From Longimicrobium sp. (GTDB lineage Bacteria; Gemmatimonadota; Gemmatimonadetes; Longimicrobiales; Longimicrobiaceae), in the NCBI GenBank assembly GCA_036389795.1, contig DASVWD010000164.1:1-41891 (forward strand): DNA of 41,891 bases. The letters are read 5' to 3'. The notes under the pieces are model-generated. The model saw only the letters and a program-made list of their open reading frames with translations. It ran no database searches and was not told the DNA's origin. Below are positions 34,823 to 41,891 of the stretch, in pieces. A program made the position numbers and the translations under genes. How positions within the stretch are numbered: the stretch's first letter is position 1; each line of letters opens with the position of its first letter.

Positions 34823-35923
34823 TCACACGTTGAAGCGGAAGAGCAGGATGTCGCCGTCCTTGACGACGTACTCCTTCCCCTCGGAACGCATCAGCCCCTG
34901 CTCGCGGGCGGCCTTCACCGAGCCGGTCTTCACGAAGTCGTCCCACCCCACCGTCTCGGCGCGGATGAAGCCGCGCTCGAAGTCGGAGTGGATCACCCCC
35001 GCCGCCTCGGGCGCCCGGGCGCCGACGGGGATCTCCCAGGCGCGCACCTCCTTCTCGCCCGCCGTGAAGTACACGTGCAGCCCCAGCAGCCGGTAGCTCT
35101 CGCGGATCAGCTTGTGGAGCCCCGGCTCGTCCAGCCCGAGCGACTCCAGGAACTCCGCCCGGTGCGCGTCGTCCAGCTCGGCCAGCTCCGACTCGATCTT
35201 GCTGGAGATGGGGATCACGTGCGCCTCCTCGCCGCTCTCCTCCACCGCCCTGCGCAGCGCGCGGACGTGCTCGTTGTCGCCCTCCGGCAGGTCGTCCTCG
35301 GCGACGTTCGCCAGGTAGAGCACGGGCTTGGAGGTGAGGAGGTTGAAGCTCTTGAGCAGCTTTCTCTCCTCGTCGCCGACCTCGACGCTGCGCGCGGGGC
35401 GCCCCTCGCCGAGCGCGGCCACCAGGCGCTCCAGCAGGGCCAGCTCCGCCTGCGCGTCACGATCGCCGCCGCGGGCGGTCTTGCGCACGCGCTCCAGGCG
35501 CTTCTCGGCCACGGCCAGGTCCGAGAGCACCAGCTCCAGGTTGATGACCTCGCGGTCGCGCACCGGGTCCACGCTCCCCATCACGTGCACCACGTCGGGG
35601 TCGTCGAAGCAGCGCACCACGTGCACGACGGCGTCGGTCTCGCGGATGTTGGTGAGGAACTGGTTGCCCAGCCCCTCGCCCTCGCTGGCGCCCTTCACCA
35701 GCCCGGCGATGTCGACGAACTGCACCACGGCCTTCACCACGCGCTGCGGCTGCACCTTCTCGGCGAGCAGGTCCACGCGCGGGTCGGGCACCTCCACCAT
35801 CCCCACGTTCGGCTCCACGGTGCAGAACGGGTAGTTGGCGGCGTCGGCCCCCGCGGCGGTCAGCGCGTTGAACAGCGTCGACTTGCCCACGTTGGGCAGC
35901 CCCACGATCCCCAGCTTCAGCAT
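34823..35923 (-). CDS. ychF: Ribosome-binding ATPase YchF
   Basis: An Obg-family P-loop ATPase, a conserved factor linked to translation and stress. 366 residues: LKLGIVGLPNVGKSTLFNALT (G1), FCTVEPNVG (switch I), FVDIAGLVKGASEGEGLGNQFL (G3 with switch II), then a coiled-coil arm (EKRLERVRKTARGGDRDAQAELALLERL), VLYLANVAEDD (the NxxE motif in place of NKxD, giving ATP preference) and the C-terminal TGS-like domain (FTAGEKEVRAWEIPVGARAPEAAGVIHSDFERGFIRAETV). ATG at 35923. Confidence 0.96.
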   Translation of the reverse strand: MLKLGIVGLPNVGKSTLFNALTAAGADAANYPFCTVEPNVGMVEVPDPRVDLLAEKVQPQRVVKAVVQFVDIAGLVKGASEGEGLGNQFLTNIRETDAVVHVVRCFDDPDVVHVMGSVDPVRDREVINLELVLSDLAVAEKRLERVRKTARGGDRDAQAELALLERLVAALGEGRPARSVEVGDEERKLLKSFNLLTSKPVLYLANVAEDDLPEGDNEHVRALRRAVEESGEEAHVIPISSKIESELAELDDAHRAEFLESLGLDEPGLHKLIRESYRLLGLHVYFTAGEKEVRAWEIPVGARAPEAAGVIHSDFERGFIRAETVGWDDFVKTGSVKAAREQGLMRSEGKEYVVKDGDILLFRFNV

Positions 35924-35964
35924 GTCTCGACAGTCGATCAGAAGACGATTCGGGCAAACGAACA

Positions 35965-35992
35965 GGCCGGGCGCCCCAGCGGGAGCCCGGCC
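35965..35992 (-). terminator. Terminator after the 36050 lipoprotein gene
   Basis: GGCCGGGC/GCCCGGCC stem extended by a CCC/GGG inner stem; the minus-strand tail is CTGTTCGTTTGC, 58 bases after the lipoprotein stop. Confidence 0.6.
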
Positions 35993-36049
35993 CAGCGCTC
36001 TGAATCTAACGAATCGTCCCGCTCGATTCAACGAGCGGCGCCCGGCCGC

Positions 36050-36625
36050 TCAGCGGTTCGCCCGCGCCACGGCGCTGTCCGCCAGCATGCCGGCGATCTG
36101 CCGCTCCAGCACGCCCTTGGTCATGCAGCGCACGGGCGTGCTGCTGGCGGTCTGCTGGCGGCCGCTCGCCTCCAGCCAGGTGCTGACCTTCGCGGCTTCG
36201 CCGGCGGGGCGCACCTCCGTCACCACGCTCATGGTGATGGCGTACGTGTCGGCGTCGCCCGCGTAGGTGCTGCCGCACTCGATGACGCGCGAGAGCGGGC
36301 GGCCGCCCAGCCGGCGGTGCAGGCGCAGGTTCTGGCGCCCGTACCTCCGCGCCGCGGGATCCTGGCTCATCACCCCCGCGCCGTCGATGCCGAGGGCCGC
36401 GTAGACGCGGGGGAGCGCCGCCCACACCCGGTCGGCGCTCGCGTTCACCGTGCCTTCGGCCGGGCGGCGGTCGATGTCCAGCTCCACATCGGCGGCGTCG
36501 CCCGAGCGGGCGGCGGTCTCGTCGCGGACCACGACGCGGCCGTCGCTGGGCGGCGATCCGCCGGAAGCGGTGGAGGCGCAGGCGGCGAGCAGGGGCAGCA
36601 GCAAAAGGGGACGCAGGCGGCGCAT
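36050..36625 (-). CDS. Hypothetical lipoprotein
   Basis: 191 residues. Signal peptide with lipobox LLAAC (PLLLLPLLAAC). The mature part has TVNASADRVWAALPRVYAALGI and MSVVTEVRPAGEAAKVSTWLEA, a pattern reminiscent of BamC/NlpB- or START-like lipoprotein domains, but I cannot assign it to a family. Two cysteines (IECGS, VRCMT) could pair. ATG at 36625. Function unknown. Confidence 0.72.
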   Translation of the reverse strand: MRRLRPLLLLPLLAACASTASGGSPPSDGRVVVRDETAARSGDAADVELDIDRRPAEGTVNASADRVWAALPRVYAALGIDGAGVMSQDPAARRYGRQNLRLHRRLGGRPLSRVIECGSTYAGDADTYAITMSVVTEVRPAGEAAKVSTWLEASGRQQTASSTPVRCMTKGVLERQIAGMLADSAVARANR

Positions 36626-36797
36626 CAGGGGCTCCGTGCAGAGGTGGGTGGGGCGGGGCGTGACACCGCGGTCACACAAACTATGCTGCGGGAAAGCGAA
36701 GCGGCCAGGGTTCTCGTTCGGCCCCGGGGAGACGCCCGCTCGCGGAAGCGCGCGGGGGGGTGGCGAAGGCGCACGGGCGGAGATGGACGGCCCTGCG

Positions 36798-37604
36798 TCA
36801 CCCGGGAGCCGCGCGCGCGTCCACTTCGGATGCGTAGTAGCCGAAGACGAGGAGCGACGCGGCCGCGCCCGCCACGTGCCAGAGCGCGTGTCCCTGCAGC
36901 CAGCTCGAAGGCGAGCACGCGCGGTGGGTGATGTCGAGAACCCAGATGCCGAATCCGACCGCCATCAAGAGAAGCGCGAGGAGGAGATGGCGCCCCTGCA
37001 GCTCGCGAGTCCTCCGCCGCCGGACCAGGGATTCCGGGACCAGCGCGGAGAGCAGAACGGCGGCGAAAAGGTACCTGCGGAGTGCCGGCACCGCGTACAG
37101 GAGGCTCGCCAGCAGCGCGTTCAGCGCTACGTAGCCGAGCACGACCGTAACCGTCTTCAGCCGGCGTATTCTCGCGAGGTTGTAGAGGAAGATGAACGTG
37201 GCCAGCAGGTACATCCCGAACACGTCGAAGAACTGCCCGGCGAACGTCAGCGATGCGTGATAGAAGGCGCTCCCGAAGCCGATCAGCAGGACGGCGGTCC
37301 CGTAGACGGCGCGGTAGGCGGGGTTTCGGGTGATCGGATTCACGCCGTGGCCCGCGCCCCGCGTGGCGCCGCCCGCCAGGATCCAGGCGCCCACGAGCAC
37401 GAAGCCGGCGGACGACAGCGCGTTCGCCGGCTGGCGGATGGAGCCCGGCCGGATCAGCTCGCAGAAGCAGCGGCCCGGCATGCACGTGGCCGGCCGCCAG
37501 TCCGCCCAGGAGAGGCTGGAGGAGTCGAGGAGCAGGTAGAGCGCGAGAAAGGCGAGCGGCGGCGCCCCGAAGAGCAGCGCGTGGACGATCCTGCGCGGAA
37601 GCAT
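36798..37604 (-). CDS. Ceramidase of the alkaline (CREST) family
   Basis: 268 residues with seven hydrophobic segments. Family landmarks in order: CELIRPGSIRQPANALSSAGF, GFGSAFYHASLTFAGQFFD, LYNLARIRR, and SWLQGHALWHVAGAAASLLV. S112-x-x-x-H116, D127 (H+11) and H239-x-x-x-H243 match in identity and spacing the Ser77, His81, Asp92, His217, His221 zinc site of human ACER3. It should be a membrane-embedded zinc amidase acting on ceramide-type lipids, implying sphingolipids (or similar amides) in the cell or its prey. ATG at 37604. GC is somewhat below its neighbours. Confidence 0.87.
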   Translation of the reverse strand: MLPRRIVHALLFGAPPLAFLALYLLLDSSSLSWADWRPATCMPGRCFCELIRPGSIRQPANALSSAGFVLVGAWILAGGATRGAGHGVNPITRNPAYRAVYGTAVLLIGFGSAFYHASLTFAGQFFDVFGMYLLATFIFLYNLARIRRLKTVTVVLGYVALNALLASLLYAVPALRRYLFAAVLLSALVPESLVRRRRTRELQGRHLLLALLLMAVGFGIWVLDITHRACSPSSWLQGHALWHVAGAAASLLVFGYYASEVDARAAPG

Positions 37605-37718
37605 CGAATCAGCACGCCGCTCGGCCGGAGGAGGATCACCACATCGTGCGACGATGGATTCTGCGGGCGAAGCGCGGGAAGTCAACCACGCCGTTGCCGC
37701 CGCCTCCGGTGCCGCGCG

Positions 37719-38450
37719 TCAGTGGTGGCGGTGCCCGTCGGCCTCCACGAAGCGGAGGAACTGGGCGCGGGTGCCGCGGAAGCGGTTGACGTCCACGCGC
37801 CTGCCGATGCCGTCCACCCGCCCGCGCGTGGTGTACTGCCAGAACGTCCACCGCCCCCACTCGCCGGGCACCCGCGGCGCGCTGCTGCGGTAGTGCGCGA
37901 TCCAGAGCGCGTGCCGGCGGAAGCCCCCGCCCTCCAGCCGCCGCGCGAACCGGGGGTTGGTGTAGACGATCGGCCGCTTCCCCGTCTCCTCCTCCACGAT
38001 GCGCAGCCAGGTGCGCACGCCCCGCCGGAGCCGCGCCGAGCCGATGCCGCCGTGCACCTCCACGTCCAGCACGGGCGGCAGGTCGCTCGGCCCCAGCCGC
38101 ACGGTGCGGAGGAAGTGGCGCGCCTGCCGCGCCGGGTCGGTGCCGGGGCGGTAGAAGTGGTACGCGCCGCGCACCACGCCGGCCCGCTTCGCGCCCCGCC
38201 AGTTGCGCGCGAAGGTGGGGTCGGTGAGGTCGCCGCCCTCGGTGGCCTTGATGAAGGCGAACGCCACGCCGTCGTCCTTCACCGCGTGCCAGTCGATGCT
38301 GCCCTGGTAGCGGGAGACGTCCACGCCGCGCAGCGAGCGCGGCGCCTCGGCGGCGGAGAAGAGCGGGCGCGCGGCGAGCAGGAGGCCCGCGCTGGCCGCG
38401 GCCGCGGCCCAGCGCGCGCGCCGGGAGCGGAGCAGGTGTGCGATCTTCAT
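37719..38450 (-). CDS. GH25 family lysozyme (muramidase), exported
   Basis: 243 residues. N-terminal signal or anchor (RWAAAAASAGLLLAARPLF), then the GH25 catalytic barrel: RGVDVSRYQGSIDWHAVK (D44), FAFIKATEGGDLTDPTFARNW, GAYHFYRPGTDP, LPPVLDVEVHGG (D129 and E131, the catalytic pair), PIVYTNPRFA, and WTFWQYTTRGRVDGIGRRVDVNRF. It cleaves the MurNAc-GlcNAc bond of peptidoglycan; in the periplasm or outside it may remodel the wall or attack other bacteria. ATG at 38450. Confidence 0.94.
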   Translation of the reverse strand: MKIAHLLRSRRARWAAAAASAGLLLAARPLFSAAEAPRSLRGVDVSRYQGSIDWHAVKDDGVAFAFIKATEGGDLTDPTFARNWRGAKRAGVVRGAYHFYRPGTDPARQARHFLRTVRLGPSDLPPVLDVEVHGGIGSARLRRGVRTWLRIVEEETGKRPIVYTNPRFARRLEGGGFRRHALWIAHYRSSAPRVPGEWGRWTFWQYTTRGRVDGIGRRVDVNRFRGTRAQFLRFVEADGHRHH

Positions 38451-38599
38451 GGAGGTGCGGGGAGTTGCGACGAGAAGTTGCGGCGCTCGGTACCCGCCTG
38501 CGCCGCGCGAAGATCCACCTGCACAACGCAGCACGGCGGCCCGCGGATTCACGGCCCGCCACCGTGACCCTTCCTGTCGACATCCGGAGTCGAACAACG

Positions 38600-38635
38600 A
38601 GCGGGCCGGGCGCCCGTGAAAGGCACCCGGCCCGC
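38600..38635 (-). terminator. Hairpin after the 38680 lipoprotein gene
   Basis: AGCGGGCCGGG/CCCGGCCCGCT stem with an inner GCC/GGC; on the minus strand the tail is CGTTGTTCG. 45 bases after the stop of the lipoprotein. Confidence 0.65.
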
Positions 38636-38679
38636 TTCGGTCATCCCGCCGCGCTTCCGCCGTGGCGCGGCCGGTGCGG

Positions 38680-39111
38680 TCAGAGCTCCAGCTCGATCAC
38701 CTGCGGCTCCTGGCCGCTGGCGGTCTCGCCGGGGCGCAGGACGCGGACGGCCAGCATCTGCGTGCGGCGCTCGACGGGGACGTTCAGGACCGCCGCGGCC
38801 ACGCGCGTGGTGAACTTCGGGTCCTCGAACTCGCCCAGGATGATGGCGTTGGCGCCGAGGCGGCCGGCCTTCTTGCGCGCGGCCTCGATCATGTCGTGGT
38901 GGTTGATCACGTCGGCGTTGGCCGAGACGAAGAGGAGCGCCACCTTCTCGAAATCGCCGGGGACGTCGGACTCCGCCTGGTAGACGCGGACCTGGCCCCG
39001 CGGCACGGGCTCGTAGTGGGTGCCCTCGCCCAGGCGCGAGGCGTGGACCTGGACGCACGCGCCGAGCGCCAGCGCGAGGGGAAGCGCGAGCAGAAGCGAC
39101 TTGCGGCTCAT
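38680..39111 (-). CDS. Small lipoprotein with RcsF/DUF4156-like fold
   Basis: 143 residues. Lipobox LALGAC after a short signal. The domain has VYQAESDVPGDFEKVALLFVSAN, HHDMIEAARKKAGRLGANAIILGE and a final strand pair. The A-x-x-K-A-G-x-L-G-A-N-A-I pattern is typical of the RcsF/DUF4156/YbjQ-like group, often outer-membrane lipoproteins involved in envelope stress sensing, but assignment is tentative. ATG at 39111. An AT-richer stretch upstream (39220-39250) may hold the promoter. Confidence 0.75.
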   Translation of the reverse strand: MSRKSLLLALPLALALGACVQVHASRLGEGTHYEPVPRGQVRVYQAESDVPGDFEKVALLFVSANADVINHHDMIEAARKKAGRLGANAIILGEFEDPKFTTRVAAAVLNVPVERRTQMLAVRVLRPGETASGQEPQVIELEL

Positions 39112-39589
39112 ATGAACAGACTCCGGGTGGACGGCTGGGTGGAGATCGGCCCGCTTGCGCGGGGTTGCCGGCAGGGGGCTCACTCAACACGAATGCCAGT
39201 CGGAGGGATTCCGGGTACGGAAATGTAAGCGATTACACGATAACGAGATGCGATTCGAATCCGATCCCCGGCTCCGGACGCGCTCCCTTCCCCCTGTCCA
39301 CGATTCAGGTCAGCTCGCGCCCAGCCGATGACGGGCGGAGATCCGGATTTCCAGAACGAGATGTCATCCCGAGGGGAGCGTCGGCGCAAGCTCCGTCCGG
39401 CACCGCGGCCCGGACGCTCGCGAGGGATCTACCCGATGCGGCCGAGGAGCCGGCAGTCGCGCGCGAAGGCCGGCCACCAGCACGGTCGAGTAGATCCCCC
39501 AGGCGCCGCCGAACCGCGGTGCGGAGGAAGGGGTCGGTGCAGCGGCGCCTTCGGGATGACATCCGATGGATGTCACTCCCGACGACCAT
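39112..39589. other. Intergenic gap with a large inverted pair of repeats
   Basis: About 480 bases, no gene. After an AT-richer island (about 39220-39250) come two copies of the CCCTCGGGATGACAT...TAGATCCCTCG element in opposite orientation: 39361-39436 and 39488-39572, the same family as 4815-4860. Confidence 0.6.
39361..39572. repeat. Inverted pair of GATGACATCC elements
   Basis: Starts ATGTCATCCCGAGGGGAGCG ... CGAGGGATCTACCCGATGC and ends GTAGATCCCCCAGGCG ... CTTCGGGATGACATCC. The outer ends are reverse complements, so the unit can fold into a long cruciform. Confidence 0.65.
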
Positions 39590-41359
39590 TCACCCGAGCA
39601 GCGCCGACACGGCGTGGCGGAGCGCGTCGAGCATCAGTCCGCCGTCGGGCTCGCCGGGGGGGCCCTTGAACTGGGTGTTGACGGCGAAGCGCAGGAAGAA
39701 GGGGACGAGCACCAGCGAGACGGCGCCCATCAGCTTGAGCGCCACGTTGACGGCCAGGCCGGCGCAGGCCAGGCGCTCGCCCGCCCCGTCCCAGGCGTGC
39801 ACCAGGAAGAGCGAGAGCGGCACCCCGGCGACGACCGCGCCGGCCAGGAGCCCGCAGAGCCCGTCGAGGCCCACCAGCGCCCCCGTCAGCACGGGGACGG
39901 CGACCGCGATCAGCCCCGGCACGATCAGCCCGCGCAACGCCGCGCGCCCGGGGTCGGCGCCCGTGCGGAGCGCCGCCATCAGCACCAGCGCGGCGAAGAC
40001 GAACGGCGCGGCCCCGCCCACCAGGAGCCCGGCCAGCACGCGGCCGGAGAACACGTCCACCCACTCCAGCAGCCCCTTCGGCGCGGAGCCGACGCCCGCC
40101 GCCAGCGCCAGCGCCGCCAGCCCCGCCGCCGCGCTCGCGAACGCCCGCCCCGCCGCGCCGGCGTCTCTCGTTCGCACCGCGTCCGCGTCCGCAGCCGACG
40201 CATCCGCCGGCGCTGTCACCGGCGCCACCGCCGGCACGTCCAGCGCCGCCGCCGCGGTGACGCCGAGCGTGGCGACGATGCCCACGGCGGCCAGGGCGAC
40301 CCCGTAGAGCCCCGCCAGCGCGTAGCCCACCCCGGCCGCCACCGCCAGCGCCGTCACCGGGAAAGCCGTGGCCGCCAGGCCCACCGCCGCGCCGGCCGCC
40401 GGATCGGGCTCGGCCACGGCCGCGTCCGCCGCCCGGCCCCGGGCGCCCAGGCCACGCGGGAGCCAGCCGATCGCCACGCCCGCCAGCGCGCCGGCCAGGA
40501 GCGCCCAGTACGGCCCGTCGTAGCGGTAGACGGTGCCCACCTCGTCGGTCATGTCGAAGCCGAGCCGCGTCGCCACGAACCAGGCGGCGACGAGGAAGAC
40601 GGCCGTCGCGGCGAGCACTGCCGCGCGCAGCCCCGCCCCAGCGCCGCGCCGCCTGAGCGCGCGCGCCAGCGGGAGGCAGAGGGCGGAGGCAACGAGCCCC
40701 AGCGCCAGCGCCAGCACCGGGAAGCTCACCGCGGCGATGCGGTTGTCGTAGCCCTGCAGCGACGCGTCCGTGGCGCCGACGGCCCAGGCGGCGGCGACCG
40801 CGCACGCCAGGCTACCGAGGAGGTCCGCCGCGCTCCCCGCGGCGCGCCACCCCGGCGAACCGCCCGCGCAGATCCCTCCGCCCACGCGCAGGAAGAGCGC
40901 GGCCAGCGCGGCGCCGAGCGCGAACCCCGACGAGATGTCGACGAACTCCTCGAAGCGAACCTGCTGGGTGACGCCCGCGTACGTGATCCCGAAGTAGTAG
41001 ACGATCCCCAGCCCCAGCAGCCCGAGCGAGGCCGCCGCGAGCCCCACCGCCGCCCCGCGGCCGGGCCCACTTCCCGCCCTGGCGCCCACCCACAGCGCGA
41101 AGAGCCCCGCCGCCGCCGCCGAAGCCGCGCCGATCCCGAACGCCGCCGCGGTCTTCATGCGGATCACCAGCGACAGCAGCACGATCCCGAGCACGACCAC
41201 CGCCGCGAAGGCGATCCCCGTGCGGCGGAGAAACGGGCCGGGGGCGGCGCGCGCCGCCTCCCCCGCCGCGCGCGCGCCGCGCAGCGCCAGCACCGCGGCC
41301 AGGGCCAGCCCGGCGAGCCCGAGCAGCCACACCCAACCCGCGAGGTCGATGATCGTCAA
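39590..41359 (-). CDS. Membrane pyrophosphatase paralogue lacking the hydrolytic centre
   Basis: 589 residues with about 15 hydrophobic helices. It aligns along its length with the intact hppA of this window: SGFALGAALAALFLRVGGGI vs TGFSLGAESIALFARVGGGI; SAADLLGSLACAVAAAWAVG vs MGADLFGSYVATILASMVLG; LAGLYGVALAAVGIVATLGV vs VAGLYGVAIAAAGMMATTAM; GRVLAGLLVGGAAPFVFAAL vs ARVLGGLFVGAMIPFIFSSL; NVALKLMGAVSLVLVP vs NILIKLMSIVSLVIAP. All PPi/Mg ligands are gone: the K-x-x-D...DNVGDNVGD loop is replaced by CAGGSPGWRAAG, and the DNAGG and DNAKK segments are lost. Ion-gate residues R158, D179 and K542 are kept. No stops or frameshifts over 1.77 kb. TTG start with GAGG upstream. Probably a membrane channel- or carrier-like pseudoenzyme; function unknown. 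Confidence 0.85.
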   Translation of the reverse strand: MTIIDLAGWVWLLGLAGLALAAVLALRGARAAGEAARAAPGPFLRRTGIAFAAVVVLGIVLLSLVIRMKTAAAFGIGAASAAAAGLFALWVGARAGSGPGRGAAVGLAAASLGLLGLGIVYYFGITYAGVTQQVRFEEFVDISSGFALGAALAALFLRVGGGICAGGSPGWRAAGSAADLLGSLACAVAAAWAVGATDASLQGYDNRIAAVSFPVLALALGLVASALCLPLARALRRRGAGAGLRAAVLAATAVFLVAAWFVATRLGFDMTDEVGTVYRYDGPYWALLAGALAGVAIGWLPRGLGARGRAADAAVAEPDPAAGAAVGLAATAFPVTALAVAAGVGYALAGLYGVALAAVGIVATLGVTAAAALDVPAVAPVTAPADASAADADAVRTRDAGAAGRAFASAAAGLAALALAAGVGSAPKGLLEWVDVFSGRVLAGLLVGGAAPFVFAALVLMAALRTGADPGRAALRGLIVPGLIAVAVPVLTGALVGLDGLCGLLAGAVVAGVPLSLFLVHAWDGAGERLACAGLAVNVALKLMGAVSLVLVPFFLRFAVNTQFKGPPGEPDGGLMLDALRHAVSALLG

Positions 41360-41792
41360 GGACCAACCTCAGGCGATGGTGGTTCGACTCCCCTCCGGAG
41401 CGCCGCGTGCCCCTGAAAACAACGTGCCGGACGGTTCGCCGGGCATCCGCGCGGAGGCCGGCAGCCCCCTTCCTGGCGCCTGGCGCGCCTGTCCCTCCCC
41501 CGAGAACCCCCGGGCCATCGTGGACGAAGCGGCGGCCGGAATCGGTGCCGCTACCGCGCCCCACCCACCTGCCAGGGGGAGAAGATCCCTCGGCCCTGCC
41601 GTCATCCACGCGGACGCTGGTTCCGTGTGGCCGGGGCCCAGACCGTGTGAAAACCTCGGCAACTGGGAGTTGCGACGGTTTTCAAGAAGAGCGAGACGCG
41701 AAATTCGGGGTGAGCGGCCTGAGCAGCGTCTCAGATGCGTCTGGAGAGCTGAGAACCCGCTCCTCTGGAGCCTTGAAGACGACGCAAACGGC
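41360..41792. other. Intergenic region, repeats and IS flank
   Basis: About 430 bases without a gene. 41469-41502 is an inverted copy of the 23287-23322 element, 41578-41606 a partial GATCCCTCGG/GTCATCC element, and 41648-41684 a hairpin near the transposase end. Confidence 0.5.
41648..41684. repeat. Hairpin near the transposase fragment
   Basis: TGAAAACC ... GGTTTTCA outer arms with an inner GCAACT/AGTTGC stem. It lies about 110 bases beyond the transposase stop and could be the insertion sequence's end or a terminator. Confidence 0.45.
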
Positions 41793-41891
41793 TCAGATCG
41801 GCTGCGGAACGGGCATTTTACCGCTCCTCAGCACCTCCAGGAGACACTCCACCCCAAGCAGGTTCAACACCCGCCTCAGGTTGTACGCCAG
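41793..41891 (-). CDS. C-terminal end of an IS transposase (partial, cut by window edge)
   Basis: Minus-strand frame entering from the window edge: LAYNLRRVLNLLGVECLLEV, then LRSGKMPVPQPI and stop. The L-A-Y-N-L-R-R-V-x-N-x-x-G segment is the usual C-terminal helix of DDE transposases of the IS1182/IS5-like type. Only 32 residues are visible, so the IS family is not certain and intactness cannot be judged. Confidence 0.7.
   Translation of the reverse strand: MAYNLRRVLNLLGVECLLEVLRSGKMPVPQPI

Noticed and set aside
41379-41398. GGTTCGACTCC, like a tRNA T-arm
   Set aside because: No acceptor stem, anticodon arm or D-arm fits in the preceding 60 bases, and the sequence lies in the start region of the pyrophosphatase-like gene.

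Overview
The window is about 42 kb of very GC-rich bacterial chromosome. Lipoproteins with lipoboxes, an outer-membrane beta-barrel, a TamB/AsmA-like protein and YajC indicate a diderm (Gram-negative) cell. The gene content, the serine recombinase type and the many intergenic palindromes remind me of Gemmatimonadota (Longimicrobium-like). That is an impression, since no rRNA or marker phylogeny is available here. No rRNA, tRNA or CRISPR array was found.

Layout. 1-2.6 kb is a scar region: a palindromic repeat, a small HTH gene, the first ~90 codons of an amidohydrolase, and a serine recombinase that has lost its catalytic N-terminus and carries a 2-bp frameshift. 2.6-6.5 kb (minus strand): queG, a short-chain dehydrogenase and a DASS/SLC13 carrier. 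6.9-7.6 kb (plus): two tiny membrane proteins. 7.7-10 kb (minus): a lower-GC membrane/helical protein of unknown function, then nrnA. 10.7-14.6 kb (plus): an APC amino acid permease and a K+-dependent membrane pyrophosphatase. 14.9-17.3 kb (plus): a DUF4160/DUF2442 pair, an epimerase-like protein and a single-domain response regulator.

From 17.5 kb to the end every gene is on the minus strand. Read in transcription direction from 31.7 kb downward these are: tesB; tgt-yajC-def-fmt-thiE/tenI-thiS; thiG-rsmB-PASTA protein; TlpA-like thioredoxin-ybbR-tsaD; and metallophosphoesterase-small membrane protein-TamB-like protein. The blocks are separated by repeat-filled gaps. Three junctions use a 4-bp GTGA stop/start overlap and one uses ATGA, which points to translational coupling of housekeeping genes for translation, tRNA modification, thiamine and envelope. 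31.8-39.1 kb holds a lipoprotein serpin, ychF followed at once by an outer-membrane barrel, two small lipoproteins, a CREST-family ceramidase and a GH25 lysozyme. 39.6-41.4 kb holds a second full-length membrane-pyrophosphatase homologue that has lost the whole pyrophosphate-hydrolysis centre but kept the three charged ion-gate residues. The window ends inside the 3' end of a transposase.

The most interesting items are the hydrolysis-dead pyrophosphatase paralogue beside an intact one, several families of dispersed intergenic palindromes (one supplies the tgt stop codon), the serpin with a predicted Val P1 residue, the bacterial ceramidase with a complete catalytic set, and the lower-GC orphan membrane protein.
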